From NCBI GenBank assembly GCA_017502285.1, contig JAFVVH010000072.1:1-44306 (forward strand): DNA of 44,306 nucleotides. Direction: 5' to 3'. The notes under the pieces are model-generated. The model saw only the letters and a list, made by a program, of their open reading frames with translations. It was not told the DNA's origin and searched no databases. Source of the DNA: Oscillospiraceae bacterium. Its GTDB lineage: Bacteria > Bacillota > Clostridia > Oscillospirales > Oscillospiraceae. Shown here piece by piece: positions 34,008-42,205 of the stretch. How positions within the stretch are numbered: the stretch's first letter is position 1; the number at the start of each line of letters is the position of its first letter. The translations under genes were made by a program, and so were the position numbers.

Positions 34008-34039
34008 AAATCCCCCATCCGTTTGGATGGGGGATTTTT
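34008..34039 (+). terminator. 30-bp palindrome, copy 2, with T-run
   Basis: Identical to 33775-33804 but followed by extra T residues on the plus strand, so it is the functional-looking intrinsic terminator. It lies seven bases from the end of the convergent leuA gene. Confidence 0.9.
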
Positions 34040-34045
34040 GTATGC

Positions 34046-35743
34046 TTACGGCTGATGCCGGTCCATCCATGCCCGGTTGATGGCGGACAGGATGCCGCGC
34101 AGGGGAGCGAGGTTGATGTTGTGGGACAGGCCAACACCCCAGTACTTCTTGCCGGTGCGCTGATCTTCCAGCAGGATATAGGCAACGCCCTGAGAGTCGG
34201 AACCGTCGGTAATGGCGTGGGAAGAGTAGTCCAGGAAGGTAAAATGGGCCATCTTCTCGTCCTTGATGGCATTGAAGAAAGCGTCGATGGGGCCGTTACC
34301 CTCGCCGGACACCTTGAATACCGTATCCGTATGCTGGAGCGTGCCCCAGAAGGTGACGTGGGAGTGGCCCTGATCGTCGATGGACTCCTGGAAGGCATGC
34401 TTGAGCAGCTTGTAAGGCTCCTTGGCGTCGATATATTCCGCGTCGAACAGCTCGCGGATGCGCTCGGGGGCGATCTCCTTGCCCACCAGGTCGGTCTCTT
34501 TCTGCACAATGGTGCCGAACTCCGGATGCATGGCCTTGGGCAGGTCGAAGCCAAAGTTGTGCTCCATGATATAGGCAGCGCCGCCCTTGCCCGACTGGGA
34601 ATTGATGCGGATAACGGGCTCGTATTCACGGCCCACGTCAGCCGGGTCAATGGGCAGGTAGGGGATCTCCCAGTACTCCGTGCCCGACTCCTTCATGTAC
34701 TGGGTGCCCTTGTTGATGGCGTCCTGATGACTGCCGGAGAAGGCGGTAAAGACCAGCTTGCCCGCATAGGGCTGGCGGTCACCCACGGGCATCTTGGTGC
34801 ACCGCTCGAACATTTCCTTGATCTTGTTGATGTTGGAGAAGTTCAGCTCCGGGTCGACACCCTGGGTAAACATGTTCATGGCAAGGGTCACGATGTCCAC
34901 GTTGCCGGTGCGTTCGCCGTTGCCGAACAGAGTGGCCTCCACACGCTCTGCGCCTGCCAGCAGGCCAAGCTCAGCGGTAGCCACACCACATCCGCGGTCA
35001 TTGTGGGGATGCAGGGAGATAATGGCGCTCTTGCGGTCGGGCAGCTTCTTGCAGAAGTATTCCAGCATGTCGGCGAACTGGTTGGGCATGCAGTTTTCCA
35101 CCGTGGTGGGCAGGTTCAGAATGACCTTGTTCTCCGGAGTGGCATGCAGGTGCTCAATGACTGCCTGACACACCTCCACGGCATAGTCCATCTCTGTGCC
35201 CATAAAGGACTCGGGGGAGTACTCAAAGCGCAGGTTCATGCCCTCGTCGATCAGGGGACGGGACATCTCGTAGATCAGATCGGCGGCATCGGTGGCGATT
35301 TTGGTGATACCATCCGTCTCCATGTGGAACACCACCTTGCGCTGGAGGGTGGAGGTGGAGTTGTAGAAGTGGAGAATGACGTTTTTCGCGCCGCGGATGG
35401 CCTCAAAGGTCTTTTTGATCAGATGCTCACGGGCCTGTACCAGCACCTGAATGGTCACGTCGTCGGGGATGTGGCCGCCCTCGATGAGCTCACGGCAGAT
35501 CTCGTATTCCGTCTCGCTGGCGGAGGGGAAGCCGATTTCAATTTCCTTGATGCCGATGTCCACCAGCGTGTGGAAATACTCCAGCTTCTCCTGCAAATTC
35601 ATGGGGTCCACCAGAGCCTGATTGCCGTCCCGCAGATCCACGGAGCACCATACGGGGGCTTTGGAAATGACCTTGTCAGGCCATGTACGGCCAATGATTT
35701 TCTGCGGTGTAAAGGGAATATACTTTTCGAATCCGGGTTTCAT
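34046..35743 (-). CDS. leuA: 2-isopropylmalate synthase (LeuA2 type)
   Basis: Product of 565 residues, the long LeuA type also found in Actinobacteria. Motifs are APVWCSVDLRDGNQALVDPM (the R-D-G-N-Q catalytic/metal site), LHPHNDRGCGVATAELGLLA (metal-binding HxHND), GERTGNVDIVTLAMNM, and a C-terminal regulatory domain (VTFWGTLQHTDTVFKVSGEG) for leucine feedback. It condenses acetyl-CoA with 2-oxoisovalerate, the first step of leucine synthesis. AAGGAGGAAC precedes the ATG. No leuBCD genes are adjacent. Expression is expected to be controlled by the T-box directly upstream. Confidence 0.96.
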   Translation of the reverse strand: MKPGFEKYIPFTPQKIIGRTWPDKVISKAPVWCSVDLRDGNQALVDPMNLQEKLEYFHTLVDIGIKEIEIGFPSASETEYEICRELIEGGHIPDDVTIQVLVQAREHLIKKTFEAIRGAKNVILHFYNSTSTLQRKVVFHMETDGITKIATDAADLIYEMSRPLIDEGMNLRFEYSPESFMGTEMDYAVEVCQAVIEHLHATPENKVILNLPTTVENCMPNQFADMLEYFCKKLPDRKSAIISLHPHNDRGCGVATAELGLLAGAERVEATLFGNGERTGNVDIVTLAMNMFTQGVDPELNFSNINKIKEMFERCTKMPVGDRQPYAGKLVFTAFSGSHQDAINKGTQYMKESGTEYWEIPYLPIDPADVGREYEPVIRINSQSGKGGAAYIMEHNFGFDLPKAMHPEFGTIVQKETDLVGKEIAPERIRELFDAEYIDAKEPYKLLKHAFQESIDDQGHSHVTFWGTLQHTDTVFKVSGEGNGPIDAFFNAIKDEKMAHFTFLDYSSHAITDGSDSQGVAYILLEDQRTGKKYWGVGLSHNINLAPLRGILSAINRAWMDRHQP

Positions 35744-36047
35744 ATTGTTCCTCCTTGTGGGGGGTCAGGGGCAATAAAAAAAGCCCTTGACCTTACTATA
35801 AGGTCAGGGGCGTGATATACACGCGGTACCACCCTGCTTCGACCGTTCGTTTCCGAAGCGGTCCTCATAAGCCTCTAACAAGGCCGTGGCCGGTAACGGG
35901 GCCAATCGTTCCGCCCTACTGCGTTTGGTTCGGACGGACAGCTCAGGGACCAGTTATACACAGGTGGCCGCACACCGGCTTGCACCAACCGCCGGCTCTC
36001 TGCAGAGGGAGCACCTGTCTTTATTCCCATCAATGCCTTTTGATATA
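35744..36047 (-). promoter_or_regulatory. T-box leader of leuA, probable leucine specifier CUG
   Basis: On the minus strand the antiterminator signature AGGGTGGTACCGCG occupies about 35822-35835. It is followed by a terminator hairpin with a T-run (35775-35811: GCCCCTGACCTTA/TAAGGTCAAGGGC). Upstream, stem I has AGAGAGCC and GGTTGGTGCAAGCCGG elements (AG bulge and distal loop), and an ACAGGTG/CACCTGT helix next to the specifier bulge. The bulge reads GTATAACTGG; the codon after 'AA' is CTG (35951-35953), a leucine codon, which fits leuA. Uncharged tRNA-Leu pairing with it would favour the antiterminator and turn the gene on. The exact specifier position is inferred. Confidence 0.9.
35775..35811 (-). 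terminator. T-box-controlled terminator of leuA leader
   Basis: Stem TGACCTTA/TAAGGTCA extended by GCCC/GGGC, followed by seven T residues on the minus strand, 32 bases before the leuA start. Confidence 0.9.
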
Positions 36048-36053
36048 GACCGT

Positions 36054-36082
36054 ATTTTAACGTATTAAAGTGCCTTTGTCAA
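36054..36082 (-). promoter_or_regulatory. Sigma-A type promoter of the leuA T-box transcript
   Basis: On the minus strand TTGACA (36077-36082) is a perfect -35, and TAAAAT (36054-36059) follows after 17 bases; the predicted start is near 36047. Confidence 0.85.
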
Positions 36083-36132
36083 CAACTAAAATCAAGAATT
36101 TGCGCATAAGGTATTTTAAGTGGGGTGAGGGA

Positions 36133-36681
36133 ATGCAGCGGCAAGAAATGCAACTGACTGGGGGCGGAACACTGACCCTGTGGGAAGATGGGGAGCTGGT
36201 GCACTTGCAGGTGTGCCGTCCGGACGATAGGCGGGGGCTCTATAAGGTCTGGGTACATGGCAGGCAGGGACGGCTGCTGCTGGGTACGCTCGTGCCCGAG
36301 GGGGGAGCGCTTCGGCTATACCGCCGCCTGACCCGCAATCAGTTGGAACGTGACTGCTGCTGGCCGGTCACCGGGGGAGAAACGGTGCTGGCATTTTCCT
36401 TTGGACAGGACAGCTGGGTGCGGGAGGAGCATCCGGAGCGGCTGGTAAAGGACGTGGTACTGCGGCAGGCATTGAAGGGGACAGCCATGCTCCTGCGGCG
36501 GGTAGAGGGGGGATTTCGGCTGTCGGCTTCCTTCGACACGGCGCACCCCTTTCCGATTACACCCCTGTTCTGCCTGTCGAAGGTGGAAGGAGGGCGCGTG
36601 ATTTTTTCTTTTGACCGGGAGGGAAATCCCGTAGTGCCGCATAATGACAGCCGTGGTGGGGAAAATAGTGGTATCTCTTGA
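36133..36681 (+). CDS. Hypothetical protein, 182 residues
   Basis: The ATG at 36133 has GTGAGGG upstream; a longer frame to 36070 has no ribosome site and would overlap the leuA promoter. The product is soluble and probably beta-rich, with many Gly, Leu and Trp positions (GGTLTLWEDGELVHLQVCRP; LYKVWVHGRQGRLLLGTLVP) and repeated strands. No signal peptide, membrane segment or known domain is visible. Its stop lies 17 bases before a coat-like gene with a strong ribosome site; possible co-transcription with the CotF genes is the only hint of role (sporulation). Confidence 0.72.
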   Translation: MQRQEMQLTGGGTLTLWEDGELVHLQVCRPDDRRGLYKVWVHGRQGRLLLGTLVPEGGALRLYRRLTRNQLERDCCWPVTGGETVLAFSFGQDSWVREEHPERLVKDVVLRQALKGTAMLLRRVEGGFRLSASFDTAHPFPITPLFCLSKVEGGRVIFSFDREGNPVVPHNDSRGGENSGIS

Positions 36682-36698
36682 ACAAAGGAGGAACCACT

Positions 36699-36884
36699 AT
36701 GCCTGTACTCACCACAAAGGAACTCATGGGTCTGTCCGACCAGCTGGACAGCGAAAAGGTGCTGCACTGCAAGTATCTGGCCGCCGCCCAGCAGACCGAA
36801 GACGAGCAGCTCAAGGCTCAGTTTAATGCTCTGGCCGACCAGCACAAGCACAATTACGGCACTTTGCTGGATTTTCTGCACTAA
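36699..36884 (+). CDS. Small CotF-like/ferritin-like spore coat protein, 61 residues
   Basis: ATG follows AAAGGAGGAACCAC, one of the strongest ribosome sites in the window. The sequence is amphipathic and helical with KELMGLSDQLDSEKVLHCKY and ADQHKHNYGTLLDFLH, resembling half of the helical bundle of coat protein F family proteins. It is followed by a second CotF-like gene after 18 bases. In sporulating Firmicutes such proteins are found in the coat or are mother-cell expressed; that role is inferred. Confidence 0.75.
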   Translation: MPVLTTKELMGLSDQLDSEKVLHCKYLAAAQQTEDEQLKAQFNALADQHKHNYGTLLDFLH

Positions 36885-36902
36885 GTAAGGAGGAAACACA
36901 CG

Positions 36903-37157
36903 ATGACCGATCAGGAGAGAATGGCCGATTTTCTCAGTAGTGAGAAGAAGATGGCATCCAATTATGACAGCTTTGCCTCGGAATGTACCAACATTCCTCT
37001 GCGTGACCAGTTTATCAAGCTGTTCACCCAGAGCCACCACACCCAGACCGAGCTGTTCCAGACTGCCAAGGAGCGGGGCTGGTATCAGCCCGAGCAGGCT
37101 CCTGAGAACAAGATCAGTCAGGCATTCCAGAAGTACACCAATCAGCAGCCTAAATAA
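36903..37157 (+). CDS. CotF-domain spore coat protein, 84 residues
   Basis: The PF07875 (coat F)-like pattern is visible: DQERMADFLSSEKKMASNYD, then ECTNIPLRDQFIKLFTQSHH and QTELFQTAKERGWYQPEQAP. This is a four-helix-bundle half with conserved Glu and His positions. AAGGAGGAAAC precedes the ATG. Together with the preceding 61-residue gene it supports the organism being a spore former. A strong terminator follows. Confidence 0.85.
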   Translation: MTDQERMADFLSSEKKMASNYDSFASECTNIPLRDQFIKLFTQSHHTQTELFQTAKERGWYQPEQAPENKISQAFQKYTNQQPK

Positions 37158-37163
37158 CCGCCC

Positions 37164-37192
37164 AAAGAGCCGGGAACATCCCGGCTCTTTTT
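37164..37192 (+). terminator. Terminator after cotF-like genes
   Basis: Perfect 12-bp stem AAAGAGCCGGGA / TCCCGGCTCTTT with an ACA loop, followed by T residues. Confidence 0.92.
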
Positions 37193-37195
37193 CAG

Positions 37196-37224
37196 TTGTC
37201 TGCGCGCCCGGATTGTGGTATGAT
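37196..37224 (+). promoter_or_regulatory. Sigma-A type promoter of mrnC-rqcH
   Basis: TTGTCT (37196-37201) and TATGAT (37219-37224) with a 17-base spacer, directly after the terminator. Confidence 0.72.
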
Positions 37225-37258
37225 GTGGAACGAGAAAAGGGAAACGGAGGGCGCTGTT

Positions 37259-37666
37259 ATGCCCGACTATTTTGATTTAAATATGCCTCGGGGCGAGCTG
37301 ATGAATGTCAGCTCTTTGGGTCTTGCCCACCTTGGTGACGCGGTGTTTGAGGTGCTGGTACGCTCCTGGGTCTGCATGGGCGGCACGGCGAAGATCAAAG
37401 ACCTGCACAAGCAGACGGTGCGCTATGTCAGCGCCCCTGCCCAGGCCGCCATGGCAGAGAAGATCCTGCCGGAGCTGTCGCAGGAGGAGTCGGATGTGTT
37501 CCGCCGCGGTCGCAATGCCGCGCCCCACAGCATTCCAAAGGCTGCCAGCCGGGGTCAGTATCAGACTGCCACTGCACTGGAGTCGCTGTTTGGCTGGCTG
37601 TGGCTTCAGGGCCGCACAGACCGCATCAACGAGCTGTTTGCCGCCATGATGGAAGGGGAGGAGTGA
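37259..37666 (+). CDS. mrnC: Mini-ribonuclease 3 (MrnC)
   Basis: Product of 135 residues, i.e. an RNase III catalytic domain without the double-stranded-RNA-binding domain. SLGLAHLGDAVFEVLVRSWV holds the signature Asp, KIKDLHKQTVRYVSAPAQA and FRRGRNAAPHSIPKAAS complete the family pattern, and YQTATALESLFGWLWL carries the second acidic site. In Bacillus it matures 23S rRNA ends with the help of L3. In most Firmicutes the gene sits next to cysS; here it is followed directly by rqcH (1 base between stop and start). Confidence 0.95.
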   Translation: MPDYFDLNMPRGELMNVSSLGLAHLGDAVFEVLVRSWVCMGGTAKIKDLHKQTVRYVSAPAQAAMAEKILPELSQEESDVFRRGRNAAPHSIPKAASRGQYQTATALESLFGWLWLQGRTDRINELFAAMMEGEE

Positions 37667-37667
37667 G

Positions 37668-39431
37668 ATGCCTCTGGACGCCATATGCCTGACTGCCGTA
37701 GCCCACGAGATCAGTGTGGCTGTGGTGGGGGGCAGGATCGACAAAATCCATCAGCCCGGCCGGGACGAAGTGGTGCTGGCCATTCGGGGCGGCGAGGGTA
37801 ACTGTAAGCTGCTTCTGTCCGCCAACCCCAGCCATCCCAGGGCGCAGTTGACCGGGATTTCCCGGGAAAACCCGGACAAGCCACCCATGTTTTGCATGCT
37901 GCTGCGCAAGCACCTGACCGGAGCCAGAATTTTGAATATAGAGCAGCCGCCCATGGAGCGTGTACTACGCCTTATTTTGGAGGCTACTGATGAGTTGGGT
38001 GATCGGGTGGAGAGACAGCTGGTGCTGGAAGCCATGGGCCGCCACTCCAACCTGATTTTGTTGGATCAGGAGGGGCGCATCGTGGACTGCCTGCGCCGGG
38101 TGGACAGTGACATGTCCGCCAAGCGGCAGGTGCTCCCGGGGCTATTTTACCATTTGCCGCCTACTCAAGCCAAGCTGGACCCCACGGCGCTGAGTCGGGA
38201 GGAGCTGGAGCGTGAGCTTGCCGCCGCGCCCGAGGAAAGCCAGGCGGATAAGTGGCTGCTGGACACCTTCGGTGGGCTTTCGCCACTTGTGTGCCGGGAA
38301 CTGGCCTGCCGGGCGGGAGGCAGTACCGATGTCCGCCTGCATCAGCTGGAAGCAACAGGGCGGAGTAAGCTGTTGGATGTGCTGGAACATCTGCTTTTTG
38401 ATGTGAGGGAGAAGAACTTTACACCAACGCTGATAAAACGGGATAACAGGCCTGCTGACTTTACATTTATGCCTGTGGGTCAGTACGGCGGATTGGCACA
38501 GGTAACAGCGATGGACTCCTTTGGGCAGTTGCTGGATGACTTCTACGCTACCCGGGAGACCATGGAGCGTGTGCGCCAACAGGGGCAGGATATGATCCGC
38601 ACCGTGACCAATGCCCGGGACCGCACCGCTCGTAAAATCGGGCTGCAGGAGCAGGAGCTGCAGGCCACCAAGGACCGGGAGCTGCTGCGGCAGAAAGGGG
38701 ACATCATTACCTCCAATCTCCATGCTATGTCCAGAGGAATGGGTGTGCTGAAGGCATACAATTTTTATGATCCGCAGGGCGGCGATATTGAGATTGCGCT
38801 GGACCCACTGCTTACCCCACAGCAAAACGCGGCGAAATACTATAAGGACTATAACAAGGCCAAGACCGCTGAGCAGATGCTGACCGTTCAACTGGAAAAA
38901 GGGCGACAGGAACTGGACTATCTGAACAGCGTCTTAGAGAGCATCGCACTGGCGGAAGGGGAGCGCGACCTGCAGGAGATCCGGCAGGAACTGGTGGAGA
39001 CGGGTTATCTTCGCCGCCCCTCCAAGGCCAAAGGACGGGAAAAAAAGGCGGCTTCCAAACCACTGGAATTCCGTTCCACCGCGGGCCTGCGTATTTCCGT
39101 GGGTAAAAACAATGCGCAAAACGACCTGCTGACCACCAAAATGGCATTTAAGAGTGACATCTGGCTGCATACACAGAAGATCCACGGCTCTCACGTGATC
39201 CTGTGGACGGAAGGCGGCGAGCCTGATGTGCAGAGCCTGAATGAGGCTGCCTGTCTGGCCGCGTGGTATTCTCAGGGCAGAGAGGGCAGCAAGGTGCCGG
39301 TGGACTATACCCCGGTGAAGTATGTGAAAAAGCCCGCCGGAGCCCGGCCGGGCATGGTGGTCTACACCACCTATGAGACCGCGTGGGTCACTCCGGACGA
39401 GGAGCTGGTCAAGCGGTTGAAAACCAAATAA
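37668..39431 (+). CDS. rqcH: Ribosome quality-control protein RqcH (NFACT family)
   Basis: Product of 587 residues. The NFACT-N domain begins DAICLTAVAHEISVAVVGGR and includes IDKIHQPGRDEVVLAIRGG. An HhH-like region and a coiled-coil stretch (about residues 295-445) follow. The NFACT-R domain at the C-terminus has STAGLRISVGKNNAQNDLLT and WLHTQKIHGSHVIL (DWxH-like). RqcH binds obstructed 50S subunits with peptidyl-tRNA and, in Bacillus, adds C-terminal alanine tails that mark the nascent chain for ClpXP. Older databases call it fibronectin-binding protein FbpA. The gene is coupled to mrnC. Confidence 0.95.
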   Translation: MPLDAICLTAVAHEISVAVVGGRIDKIHQPGRDEVVLAIRGGEGNCKLLLSANPSHPRAQLTGISRENPDKPPMFCMLLRKHLTGARILNIEQPPMERVLRLILEATDELGDRVERQLVLEAMGRHSNLILLDQEGRIVDCLRRVDSDMSAKRQVLPGLFYHLPPTQAKLDPTALSREELERELAAAPEESQADKWLLDTFGGLSPLVCRELACRAGGSTDVRLHQLEATGRSKLLDVLEHLLFDVREKNFTPTLIKRDNRPADFTFMPVGQYGGLAQVTAMDSFGQLLDDFYATRETMERVRQQGQDMIRTVTNARDRTARKIGLQEQELQATKDRELLRQKGDIITSNLHAMSRGMGVLKAYNFYDPQGGDIEIALDPLLTPQQNAAKYYKDYNKAKTAEQMLTVQLEKGRQELDYLNSVLESIALAEGERDLQEIRQELVETGYLRRPSKAKGREKKAASKPLEFRSTAGLRISVGKNNAQNDLLTTKMAFKSDIWLHTQKIHGSHVILWTEGGEPDVQSLNEAACLAAWYSQGREGSKVPVDYTPVKYVKKPAGARPGMVVYTTYETAWVTPDEELVKRLKTK

Positions 39432-39470
39432 AGATTGCCGCACGTAACACTACGTGCGGCAATCTTTTTT
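39430..39470. terminator. Bidirectional terminator between rqcH and SLH gene
   Basis: 17-bp stem AAAGATTGCCGCACGTA / TACGTGCGGCAATCTTT with a 4-base loop and a T-run; the two genes converge here. Confidence 0.94.
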
Positions 39471-40801
39471 TACCATCCGAACCAGCTGTCGCTTTCGCGG
39501 TTTTTCAGTACATCAAGGGAGCAGTCCAGCATTTCTGCCACATCGGCTCGGGTCAGACCGGAGTCCAAAGTCTCAATGGCACTGTGTTCAATGCGGATCA
39601 CACCTGCGGTGGTCAGATTGGCTGCGGCCTGAAGGGCCCAATGGTCCTCTGCGCTGCCGTTCAGTCCTGCGGCGGACCAGGTCTGCACCGCCACGTCGGA
39701 CACGCCCAGCAGGTCGTTCAGAATTACTGTGGCCTCCGCCCGGGTGACAGGCACGTCAGGGGAAAAGATAATCTGGCCCTGCTCATTGCGTGTGCCGTGG
39801 ATGACCCCAGCCTTCAAAGCGGAGGATACATAGCCCTTGGCCCAGGTGGGGATGGCGGCGTCATCGGCAAAGCCGGTCATACTTACCTGTTCCAGCGGAG
39901 CAAGCCCGGCCGCCGACATGGCCATGGAAAGGAACTGACTGCGACTGACGGGGGTGTTTGGGGAGAAGAAGTAGTTGCCGTTTACATACTCACCCACAAA
40001 GATGCCCTCTTCCGCCAAACGTACGGCGGCCTTGTGTGCGGGATTTGCCCCCATATCTGCATAGGAAACTGTAGTAGATGCTTTTTCAATGCGGATGGAT
40101 ACCTTGGCGGGATTTGAAATATTGCCGGCGGAGTCCACAGCCACATAGGTGAAGGAATCTTTGCCGGTTTTATTTTCGTAAGGGGTGTAGACAAAGCGAT
40201 TGGTCCCGTCTTCAGCGGCGGTGACGCTGCCACGGGCCGGGGAATCGGTGATCTGGAAGGTCAGAGGGTCGCCTTCGGCATCCACTGCCTGAAAGTAGCC
40301 CGTAACAGGCACATTTTTATAGGTGCTCAGAGACATGTTTTCCGCGATGGGGGCCTGATTCTCTTCCCGCAGCAGGTGTACGCTGACCGTTACCTCTTCA
40401 CCTTGAGTGCCGGAGGAAAAGGTGGGGGTAAAGGAAAATGCAGTCTTGTCCGCGGTGGGAGCATTCATGGCCTGAAAGCGCAGTCCGTCCAGTGCGGTGG
40501 AACGAACCACGGTGCCCAACTCCACGCTCTGAGTGCCAACGCTCAGCACACCGCAGACCCGGTCAGGCAGGGCTGTGATGGTGATGGCAGACAGAGTATC
40601 ACCGCTTCCGGCGGTGGAGCTGAAATCGGCACTGGAAAAGTGCAAAGTGCCGCCGACCAACACGTTGCGAGTTATGTTGGTGGGCGTGCTCGCTTCAGAT
40701 TTTCGGTTGCGGAAAAAGGCGGATGCAGGAATGGTCAGGGAGCACACCAGCACAGCACCCAAAAGGGCAGCGGTGACTCGACCAAAAAGATTGGATCGCA
40801 A
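39470..40801 (-). CDS. SLH-domain surface protein with Ig/cadherin-like domain
   Basis: Product of 443 residues from a TTG preceded by AAGGAGGTCCTTATT; a longer upstream frame lacks a ribosome site. After a signal peptide (about residues 1-30) and a linker comes a beta-rich region. It contains a bacterial Ig/cadherin-like domain (YFQAVDAEGDPLTFQITDSP, SFTYVAVDSAGNISNPAKVS). Three SLH repeats form the C-terminus (about 265-443), with RSQFLSMAMSAAGL, TWAKGYVSSALKAG and VTRAEATVILND. The protein is inferred to sit in the wall through the SLH repeats and to show the Ig-like part outside. It is monocistronic and ends at a strong terminator. Confidence 0.9.
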   Translation of the reverse strand: MRSNLFGRVTAALLGAVLVCSLTIPASAFFRNRKSEASTPTNITRNVLVGGTLHFSSADFSSTAGSGDTLSAITITALPDRVCGVLSVGTQSVELGTVVRSTALDGLRFQAMNAPTADKTAFSFTPTFSSGTQGEEVTVSVHLLREENQAPIAENMSLSTYKNVPVTGYFQAVDAEGDPLTFQITDSPARGSVTAAEDGTNRFVYTPYENKTGKDSFTYVAVDSAGNISNPAKVSIRIEKASTTVSYADMGANPAHKAAVRLAEEGIFVGEYVNGNYFFSPNTPVSRSQFLSMAMSAAGLAPLEQVSMTGFADDAAIPTWAKGYVSSALKAGVIHGTRNEQGQIIFSPDVPVTRAEATVILNDLLGVSDVAVQTWSAAGLNGSAEDHWALQAAANLTTAGVIRIEHSAIETLDSGLTRADVAEMLDCSLDVLKNRESDSWFGW

Positions 40802-40865
40802 AATAAGGACCTCCTTGTTTTGATGTGTCCTTATTTTTAACGGAGTTGGTAGGAATATACTCAAC

Positions 40866-40904
40866 AAAAAAGCGTTGTCCGCAGTTGCACCGGACAACGC
40901 TTTA
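40866..40904 (-). terminator. Terminator of rodA
   Basis: On the minus strand AAAGCGTTGTCC and GGACAACGCTTT pair and are followed by TTTT; the stop codon of rodA lies in the upstream arm. Confidence 0.88.
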
Positions 40905-42092
40905 AATTCGACTCCGATCCCGCAACCAGCTGGGCAGGGAGCGGGCTTTCATGCCGGAGACCACACCCATAGAGACAAACAGGGTGATCAGGGAGGAGCC
41001 GCCGTAGCTGAAGAAGGGAAGGGTCAGGCCCATCACAGGTAGTACGTAAAGACACATCCCTACGTTGAATACGGTCTGGATCAGCAGCATGCCGCCAAAG
41101 GCGACGCATGCGTAGGCGGCGAAAGGAGAGTTGGAGGTACGGCCCACATGAAAGCAGCGCAGGATGATGGCGGCCAGCAGCAGCAGGATGATCACGCAGC
41201 CCACCATGCCCAGTTCCTCGCCGCAAGCGGAGAAAATAAAGTCTGTATGCCGGGCGGGCAGGGCGCTGGAATAGGGAGCCTGAGTTTGAGTACCGTTGAG
41301 ATAGCCCTGACCGGAAAACTGGCCGGAGCCCAGAGCCAGCAAAGAGCGGTTCTGGTGAAATCCCTTATCCAGCGGGTCAAGATCGTGGTCCAGCACCACC
41401 AGAAAACGCATGCGGATATAGCGGAAACGATCGGCCTTTAAAATTGTGTGCCAGGCCAGCAGGAAGCCGCCAACCAGACCCACACCGCCGATGAGAAACC
41501 AACGTTTTTTCACCCCTGCGATCCAGGCCATGACCACGAAGATGCACATGTATACAAGGCACATGCCCATGTCGCCGCAGATCACGGCGATCACTCCCAC
41601 CATAAGCAAGGTGTGCCCGGCGATCTGCATGACGTTGGGCAGGGAGCTGATGTCCCGTCCGCGCTCCTGAATGCGGGTGATCTGCCATGCAAGCAGCAGG
41701 ATGAAGGGGATCTTGACGATCTCATTGGGCTGCAGGTCAAGGGGGAATCCGGGGATGATCTTGTCCAAAGCCAACCAGTTCAGGTTGCCGGAATCGTTGT
41801 CTGTACCCAGCGGGGTGAGCAACAGCAGGATAAAGCCGATGTCAAAGGCGAGAAACCATTTCCATCCCTTTTCTACCAAGAGATGAAAGTCCACAAAAGT
41901 CAGGGCGATGTAAAGGCATATGCCAATCAGCAGGGCCACACACTGCACGATGACGGAGCGGTAGCCCCCCGTCCAGCGGGTAGCGCTGTAAATCAGGACG
42001 ATACCGTACAGACTGGCTGCGGTACACAAAGTCAGCAGCAGCATATCGCCCTTGTGGTAGAACTCCACAAGAAAATCGGTCAAACGGCGCAG
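40902..42092 (-). CDS. rodA: RodA (SEDS family peptidoglycan glycosyltransferase)
   Basis: Product of about 396 residues with ten membrane segments. SEDS/RodA motifs are KIPFILLLAWQITR, GSGQFSGQGYLNGTQTQAPY, HTDFIFSACGEELGMVGC and LPFFSYGGSSLITLFVSMGV. RodA polymerises glycan strands for side-wall elongation with a class B PBP. The best-spaced start is unusual: AGGAGG (42101-42106) is 8 bases before a CTG at 42092, giving an MRRLTDF... N-terminus. The TTG at 42083 is 17 bases from the site. The CTG start is an inference. The promoter is at 42125-42153. Confidence 0.93.
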   Translation of the reverse strand: MRRLTDFLVEFYHKGDMLLLTLCTAASLYGIVLIYSATRWTGGYRSVIVQCVALLIGICLYIALTFVDFHLLVEKGWKWFLAFDIGFILLLLTPLGTDNDSGNLNWLALDKIIPGFPLDLQPNEIVKIPFILLLAWQITRIQERGRDISSLPNVMQIAGHTLLMVGVIAVICGDMGMCLVYMCIFVVMAWIAGVKKRWFLIGGVGLVGGFLLAWHTILKADRFRYIRMRFLVVLDHDLDPLDKGFHQNRSLLALGSGQFSGQGYLNGTQTQAPYSSALPARHTDFIFSACGEELGMVGCVIILLLLAAIILRCFHVGRTSNSPFAAYACVAFGGMLLIQTVFNVGMCLYVLPVMGLTLPFFSYGGSSLITLFVSMGVVSGMKARSLPSWLRDRSRI

Positions 42093-42124
42093 CGTGGTTC
42101 CCTCCTTTCCAAAAGTCTTTGCTT

Positions 42125-42153
42125 ATTTTACCACTTTCCGCTGGAAAGGTAAA
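42125..42153 (-). promoter_or_regulatory. Sigma-A type promoter of rodA
   Basis: On the minus strand TTTACC (42148-42153) and TAAAAT (42125-42130) with a 17-base spacer. Confidence 0.6.
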
Positions 42154-42205
42154 CAGGTTTGTGTTATGATATGTTGAAGTGAGGAAGAGAAAGAGGGGGA
42201 AAGGC

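Noticed and set aside
33804..34070. Minus-strand frame of 88 codons over the 33805-34007 hairpin block
   Set aside because: The frame is made of the repeat hairpins and the terminator copies and has no ribosome site. Such frames are commonly over-called in repeat elements.
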